IMG/VR virus record: IMGVR_UViG_3300030328_003556
Location: 1 to 29,309 of that record
DNA length: 29,309 nucleotides
From: a virus
Direction: 5' to 3' (one strand)
Part shown: positions 27,300 through 29,309 of the stretch, one piece after another
Position numbering within the stretch: position 1 is the first letter of the stretch
Layout of the letters: each line of letters opens with the position of its first letter
Translations under genes and position numbers: made by a program
The notes under the pieces: generated by a model
Seen by the model: the letters and a program-made list of their open reading frames with translations, nothing else
What the model was told of the DNA's origin: nothing
Database searches by the model: none

Positions 27300-27423
27300 A
27301 AATTTATATATCTCTCTCGAATTGTCACCTCTGTAGGTTAGGGTCTCTATCGTTTTTTAGCCCGCTATCGCCGACGGGGGGTTAATACAAACGGATCGAA
27401 ATAACTGTCGATTCACGAACGAA
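27300..27423. other. GC-richer intergenic stretch without an ORF
   Basis: No supportable gene was found in about 125 nt between two hairpins. The stretch is clearly more G/C-rich than its surroundings. It contains a possible stem of TTAGCCC (27356-27362) with GGGTTAA (27378-27384, one G-U pair), a short ATCGA/TCGAT stem at about 27394-27411, and CTATCG twice. It may form a structured RNA; no tRNA or known riboswitch pattern was recognised. Confidence 0.35.
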
Positions 27424-27448
27424 TAAGGGGGCAAATATAACCCCCTTA
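27424..27448 (-). terminator. Hairpin after the 34-residue gene, possible weak terminator
   Basis: A perfect 8-bp inverted repeat (TAAGGGGG and CCCCCTTA) with a 9-nt loop lies about 31 nt after the stop codon of the 34-residue gene. On the minus strand the tract after the stem is only TTATTCGTT, a poor T run, so it may be a weak terminator or a 3'-end stabilising stem. Confidence 0.5.
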
Positions 27449-27478
27449 AGTGTTAATTAACGATTTACAAGTTAGTAA

Positions 27479-27583
27479 CTATAATGCTGTGTAATCTACC
27501 TCCACAATATCATCAAGAACTGCTAGGATTTCATTGCCATTGTTTGCATTTTCTAGCAAGAAGTGTGCAAAGTTAACTGACAT
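27479..27583 (-). CDS. Small acidic hypothetical protein (34 aa)
   Basis: The frame encodes 34 residues starting MSVNFAHFLLENANNGNEIL and ending DDIVEVDYTAL. It is acidic and probably helical. A hairpin lies shortly after its stop codon, as expected for the last gene of a transcript. It is spaced about 80 nt from the 22-codon frame upstream. I recall small phage proteins with a similar N-terminal F-x-x-F-L-x-x-N-A and G-N-E-I-L pattern but cannot name a family. The ribosome binding sequence is weak, so this call rests on the hairpin, the codon use and the plausible protein. Confidence 0.5.
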   Translation of the reverse strand: MSVNFAHFLLENANNGNEILAVLDDIVEVDYTAL

Positions 27584-27663
27584 TTTAATAAGTGTAATAA
27601 GTGGGCAGTTTGAGTAACTTTATAAGGGCAAACTCGTTCCCCAATGTAACACAAATAGACTGT

Positions 27664-27732
27664 CTATTTCCAGTTATAATATGTTACTATTTCATCATAC
27701 ATTTCTATGGGATATTCTATCATTTTAGGCAT
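27664..27732 (-). CDS. Possible micropeptide (22 aa) overlapping the 43-residue gene
   Basis: The frame encodes 22 residues, MPKMIEYPIEMYDEIVTYYN then WK. Its ATG lies inside the last codons of the 43-residue gene, an 8-nt overlap that would allow coupled translation. It is Met- and Tyr-rich and ends over a 17-bp palindrome. The size is near the limit of what can be supported, and it could be a chance frame. Confidence 0.35.
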   Translation of the reverse strand: MPKMIEYPIEMYDEIVTYYNWK

Positions 27733-27856
27733 AATCTGTGTCCCCTTCGATATAACTTTTGAAGTCGAATTTCTCTTGCGTTTGTAACTCTGGTATGTCG
27801 AAGATTTCAAGTTCGGTGTCATTTAACTCCTCCCAAGTTTTAGCAGTTTCTGACAT
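27725..27856 (-). CDS. Small acidic hypothetical protein (43 aa)
   Basis: The frame encodes 43 residues starting MSETAKTWEELNDTELEIFD and ending YIEGDTDYA. It is strongly acidic, with many Glu and Asp and few basic residues, which is typical of small phage early proteins that bind host proteins or mimic nucleic acid, although this role is not shown. A GGAG ribosome binding sequence lies 5 nt before the ATG. A sigma70-like promoter with a TATAAT box sits about 30 nt upstream, giving a leader of about 24 nt. No family recognised. The strong promoter and ribosome binding site make it a convincing gene despite its length. Confidence 0.72.
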   Translation of the reverse strand: MSETAKTWEELNDTELEIFDIPELQTQEKFDFKSYIEGDTDYA

Positions 27857-27885
27857 AAACTCCGCCTTAATTTGTTTATACTATT

Positions 27886-27914
27886 ATTATAAACCATTTG
27901 CAATATTCTGTCTA
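27886..27914 (-). promoter_or_regulatory. Sigma70-like promoter of the 43-residue gene
   Basis: The minus strand has TAGACA, a 17-nt spacer and TATAAT, matching 11 of 12 consensus bases. It is placed for a short leader to the 43-residue gene. An inverted repeat GACAGT/ACTGTC lies just upstream at 27925-27942 and may be an operator. Confidence 0.75.
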
Positions 27915-27924
27915 TTCCTTATAT

Positions 27925-27942
27925 GACAGTTTGTATACTGTC
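27925..27942. repeat. Inverted repeat GACAGT-N6-ACTGTC upstream of the promoter
   Basis: A perfect 6-bp inverted repeat with a 6-nt centre lies 10 bp upstream of the -35 box of the 43-residue gene's promoter. It could bind a dimeric regulator. On the plus strand it is followed by six T, so a weak terminator for plus-strand transcripts is an alternative. Confidence 0.4.
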
Positions 27943-28089
27943 CTTTTTTGCTTTACTTTATAACGATAATATGCTAGACTACGGTGTTACTATCTCTCCC
28001 ACAATCTCTTTGGAGTTGTTATTAGATAGTGCCTCATAAACCCTTACAGAGTTATATATAAACCACTGTAATTTAACGACAGTTACTAA

Positions 28090-28257
28090 CTATAACGAGT
28101 CGGAAGATAAGTTCTCTATGTAAGCATTAACTGCTTCAGTTCCTCCTAGGTCGAATAACTTATCCCAGTTAATATCACGAGGATTAAAGTCACTATACAC
28201 ATCTAAATCTAAGGTTATTCTATATTTACTCTTCGAAGATTGCGTTAACATAGTCAT
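28090..28257 (-). CDS. Small hypothetical protein (55 aa)
   Basis: The chosen start gives 55 residues beginning MTMLTQSSKSKYRITLDLDV and ending VNAYIENLSSDSL. An in-frame ATG 12 codons further upstream exists, but that region overlaps the promoter, whereas the chosen ATG has an AAGGGGG ribosome binding sequence 6 nt before it. The protein has a beta-rich segment (KYRITLDLDVY) and a helical, acidic C-terminus (WDKLFDLGGTEAVNAYIENL). I do not recognise the family. A perfect-consensus sigma70 promoter sits just upstream with a leader of about 20 nt, so it should be expressed strongly and early. Confidence 0.75.
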   Translation of the reverse strand: MTMLTQSSKSKYRITLDLDVYSDFNPRDINWDKLFDLGGTEAVNAYIENLSSDSL

Positions 28258-28284
28258 AAGAAACCCCCTTAAGATTATACTGTT

Positions 28285-28313
28285 ATTATACAATAATCAT
28301 AAAGGATTGTCAA
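28285..28313 (-). promoter_or_regulatory. Perfect-consensus sigma70 promoter of the 55-residue gene
   Basis: The minus strand has TTGACA, a 17-nt spacer and TATAAT, a 12 of 12 match to the bacterial housekeeping consensus. Such strong promoters are typical of phage early genes transcribed by unmodified host polymerase. A second perfect promoter faces the other way about 90 bp to the right. Confidence 0.85.
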
Positions 28314-28334
28314 TAGTTCATTGATACTATGTAT

Positions 28335-28357
28335 AACACAATATGTCTTTTTGTGTT
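28335..28357. repeat. Inverted repeat AACACAA-N9-TTGTGTT between divergent promoters
   Basis: A perfect 7-bp inverted repeat with a 9-nt centre lies in the about 90-bp space between the two divergent sigma70-like promoters. It may be an operator for a shared regulator. It could also be a chance palindrome in AT-rich DNA. Confidence 0.4.
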
Positions 28358-28402
28358 GATATATTAACAAACAGACTATAACAAGAAAATATTATAAATT
28401 CC

Positions 28403-28431
28403 TTGACATTTTCTAGCGAGAGTGTTATAAT
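28403..28431 (+). promoter_or_regulatory. Perfect-consensus plus-strand sigma70 promoter
   Basis: The plus strand has TTGACA, a 17-nt spacer and TATAAT, 12 of 12 consensus bases. An inverted repeat TAGCGAG (28414-28420) and CTCGCTA (28435-28441) brackets the -10 box. No plus-strand gene follows: the only nearby frame is 15 codons without a ribosome binding sequence. It is the only strong plus-strand promoter seen in the window. Confidence 0.8.
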
Positions 28432-28441
28432 CTGCTCGCTA
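28414..28441. repeat. Inverted repeat around the -10 box, candidate operator
   Basis: TAGCGAG and CTCGCTA form perfect 7-bp arms separated by 14 nt, with the -10 box of the plus-strand promoter inside. Binding of a dimeric protein here would block polymerase, so this is a natural operator layout. Confidence 0.5.
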
Positions 28442-28594
28442 AGATCACTATAAGAATCAACATTTATAAGGGATAATAAGACGGATTAAGTATACATTAA
28501 CGATCATAATTCGTATCACTATTTGATATCAATCATGGAAGAGATAGAAAACACATATATGTTTTTTAATACATTTAATTAATAATTAAAAACA
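28438..28594 (+). ncRNA. Predicted untranslated plus-strand transcript (candidate small RNA)
   Basis: The stretch between the plus-strand promoter and the convergent minus-strand gene holds no supportable ORF on either strand. A transcript would start near 28438. A stem of AAAACA (28548-28553) and TGTTTT (28560-28565) followed by T, and a larger A/T-only stem at 28574-28603, could end it, although both are weak. If transcription continues, the RNA would be antisense to the gene at the right edge. Existence is inferred from the promoter alone. Confidence 0.4.
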
Positions 28595-28603
28595 TTAATT
28601 AAA
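28574..28603. repeat. A/T-only stem-loop over the end of the right-edge gene
   Basis: TTTAATTAA (28574-28582) and TTAATTAAA (28595-28603) are perfect 9-bp inverted arms with a 12-nt loop. The right arm contains the stop codon of the right-edge gene. It may act as a weak end for converging transcripts. Confidence 0.35.
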
Positions 28604-29309
28604 CTTACTATTTGTGAAGTTAGCATAGGAGAATAACTCTCTATTCACTACTTTAAACATACCATATTCGTTCTCTAATACATAACCTTCTGCATCAATT
28701 TGAGTGTTTCCGATATAACTTTGTATAGGTGAATCGTGTGATAATGTTGTTAGTATATCATCCTTTAATTCTTTCACTAATCCCCATAATTCAATCAATA
28801 AAGGATTATCAAACTCAGCAGAATTAACAGGTAGTTGTTGTCGAATAAACTCGTTAATCTTCTTCTTATATGATACTAACTGTTTATCTACAATATAATC
28901 AACATTAGATGCAAAGTTCTTAATATCGTTAACTCTTTGCTCTAGATCTTTTAATGGAGTTTGTGATACTTTAGGTTGAAGAAATAATACGTCTTTGTTA
29001 TCACGTATAGACTTATGTGCCTCTGTTAAGTTATAATTAAGTGGTGTTGATCTTGTCGTATTAAGTGATACACAATCCTTATAAGTTGACTTATAAAATG
29101 TATGTGGAGCAACTACAATATTATGTTCTACTTTATCTTTAAACTTGTAAGTTATAGTATTAGGTGTATATGTATTACTACCTTTTATACCGATAAAATC
29201 ACATTGAATAATAGCACTTATCTTAGGTAAGTTATCAAAACATACATGTAATATATCTGCTACTTCACCACTATGATTTAAATTAATATCATCATGTGTA
29301 TAATTAACC
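28595..29309 (-). CDS. C-terminal 237 residues of a phage protein resembling DUF6267 (predicted ligase/nucleotidyltransferase-like)
   Basis: The frame is open from the right edge to the TAA at 28595-28597, so the start lies outside the window; a TTG at 28796-28798 is internal. The visible part holds IIQCDFIG near visible residue 34 and YTPNTITYKF near 47, followed by an antiparallel-looking IVVAPHTFYKS. A helical region (LKDLEQRVNDIKNF) follows, and a final block EGYVLENEYGMFKVVNRELF ends the protein. I recall these blocks, with an upstream K-W-D-G-A-P motif, in a family of marine T4-like phage proteins called DUF6267. The E-G-Y-V and F-K-V pattern resembles motifs IV and V of nucleotidyltransferase/ligase folds. 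The enzymatic role is unproven and the family name is from memory. Confidence 0.6.
   Translation of the reverse strand, partial: VNYTHDDINLNHSGEVADILHVCFDNLPKISAIIQCDFIGIKGSNTYTPNTITYKFKDKVEHNIVVAPHTFYKSTYKDCVSLNTTRSTPLNYNLTEAHKSIRDNKDVLFLQPKVSQTPLKDLEQRVNDIKNFASNVDYIVDKQLVSYKKKINEFIRQQLPVNSAEFDNPLLIELWGLVKELKDDILTTLSHDSPIQSYIGNTQIDAEGYVLENEYGMFKVVNRELFSYANFTNSKFN

Noticed and set aside
27458-27486. Possible plus-strand promoter TTAACG, 17 nt, TATAAT
   Set aside because: The -35 box matches only four of six consensus bases and no plus-strand gene follows; AT-rich DNA gives such matches by chance.
27990-28037. 15-codon minus-strand frame with an AAGGG sequence before the ATG
   Set aside because: Too short to support without conservation evidence, although the ribosome binding sequence is reasonable.
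28258-28293. Upstream ATG extending the 55-residue gene by 12 codons
   Set aside because: The extension overlaps the -10 box of the promoter, so it would not be in the transcript, and the internal ATG has a strong AAGGGGG site.
28535-28582. Plus-strand ATG with 15 codons behind the plus-strand promoter
   Set aside because: No ribosome binding sequence before it and a low-complexity product, so the transcript is treated as noncoding.
25679-29309. Search for tRNA genes, CRISPR arrays and insertion sequences
   Set aside because: No cloverleaf with a T-arm GTTC-type signature, no regularly spaced direct repeats and no transposase-like protein were found by eye.

Overview
The window looks like part of the genome of an AT-rich marine T4-like myovirus, that is, a cyanophage of the Kyanoviridae type or a pelagiphage. 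This rests on a block of T4-type baseplate genes in the order gp25, gp6, a giant protein in the gp7 position, gp8, a DUF4815 structural protein and a tail-fibre-like gene, plus several tiny genes of a kind common in these phages. Almost every gene is on the minus strand, so the window is best read from right to left. No tRNA, rRNA, CRISPR array or insertion sequence was seen.

Left and centre (positions 1-25,678) form the late virion module. The first gene encodes gp25, then gp6, a 4,366-residue protein, gp8, a 2,596-residue DUF4815 protein, a 74-residue coiled-coil protein and the N-terminal part of a tail-fibre protein that runs off the left edge. The genes are packed with gaps of 2 to 21 nt. 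Motifs resembling T4-type late promoters lie before gp25 (two CTAAATA copies) and over the stop codons just before gp8 and before the fibre gene (the identical nonamer ATAAATAAC). Together these genes should build the baseplate wedge and the peripheral fibre or host-contact structures.

Positions about 25,788-27,021 look like one complete transcription unit: a sigma70-like promoter, a GT-A-fold glycosyltransferase-like gene, a 48-codon gene, a 25-codon membrane peptide, a 47-codon basic protein and a Rho-independent terminator. Three of these genes are too short for a usual ORF cutoff. The first two junctions are overlapping stop/start codons.

The right end (27,025-29,309) resembles an early region. 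It has small orphan proteins of 54, 34, 22, 43 and 55 residues, near-consensus sigma70 promoters, two hairpins and several palindromes. A large partial gene at the right edge resembles a phage family with a ligase or nucleotidyltransferase-like fold. The most unusual element is a perfect-consensus promoter on the plus strand at 28,403-28,431, the only strong plus-strand signal seen. Its -10 box sits inside an inverted repeat and it drives no visible ORF. It is a good candidate for a small regulatory or antisense RNA.

All family assignments come from reading the proteins and from memory of the families; no database search was possible.
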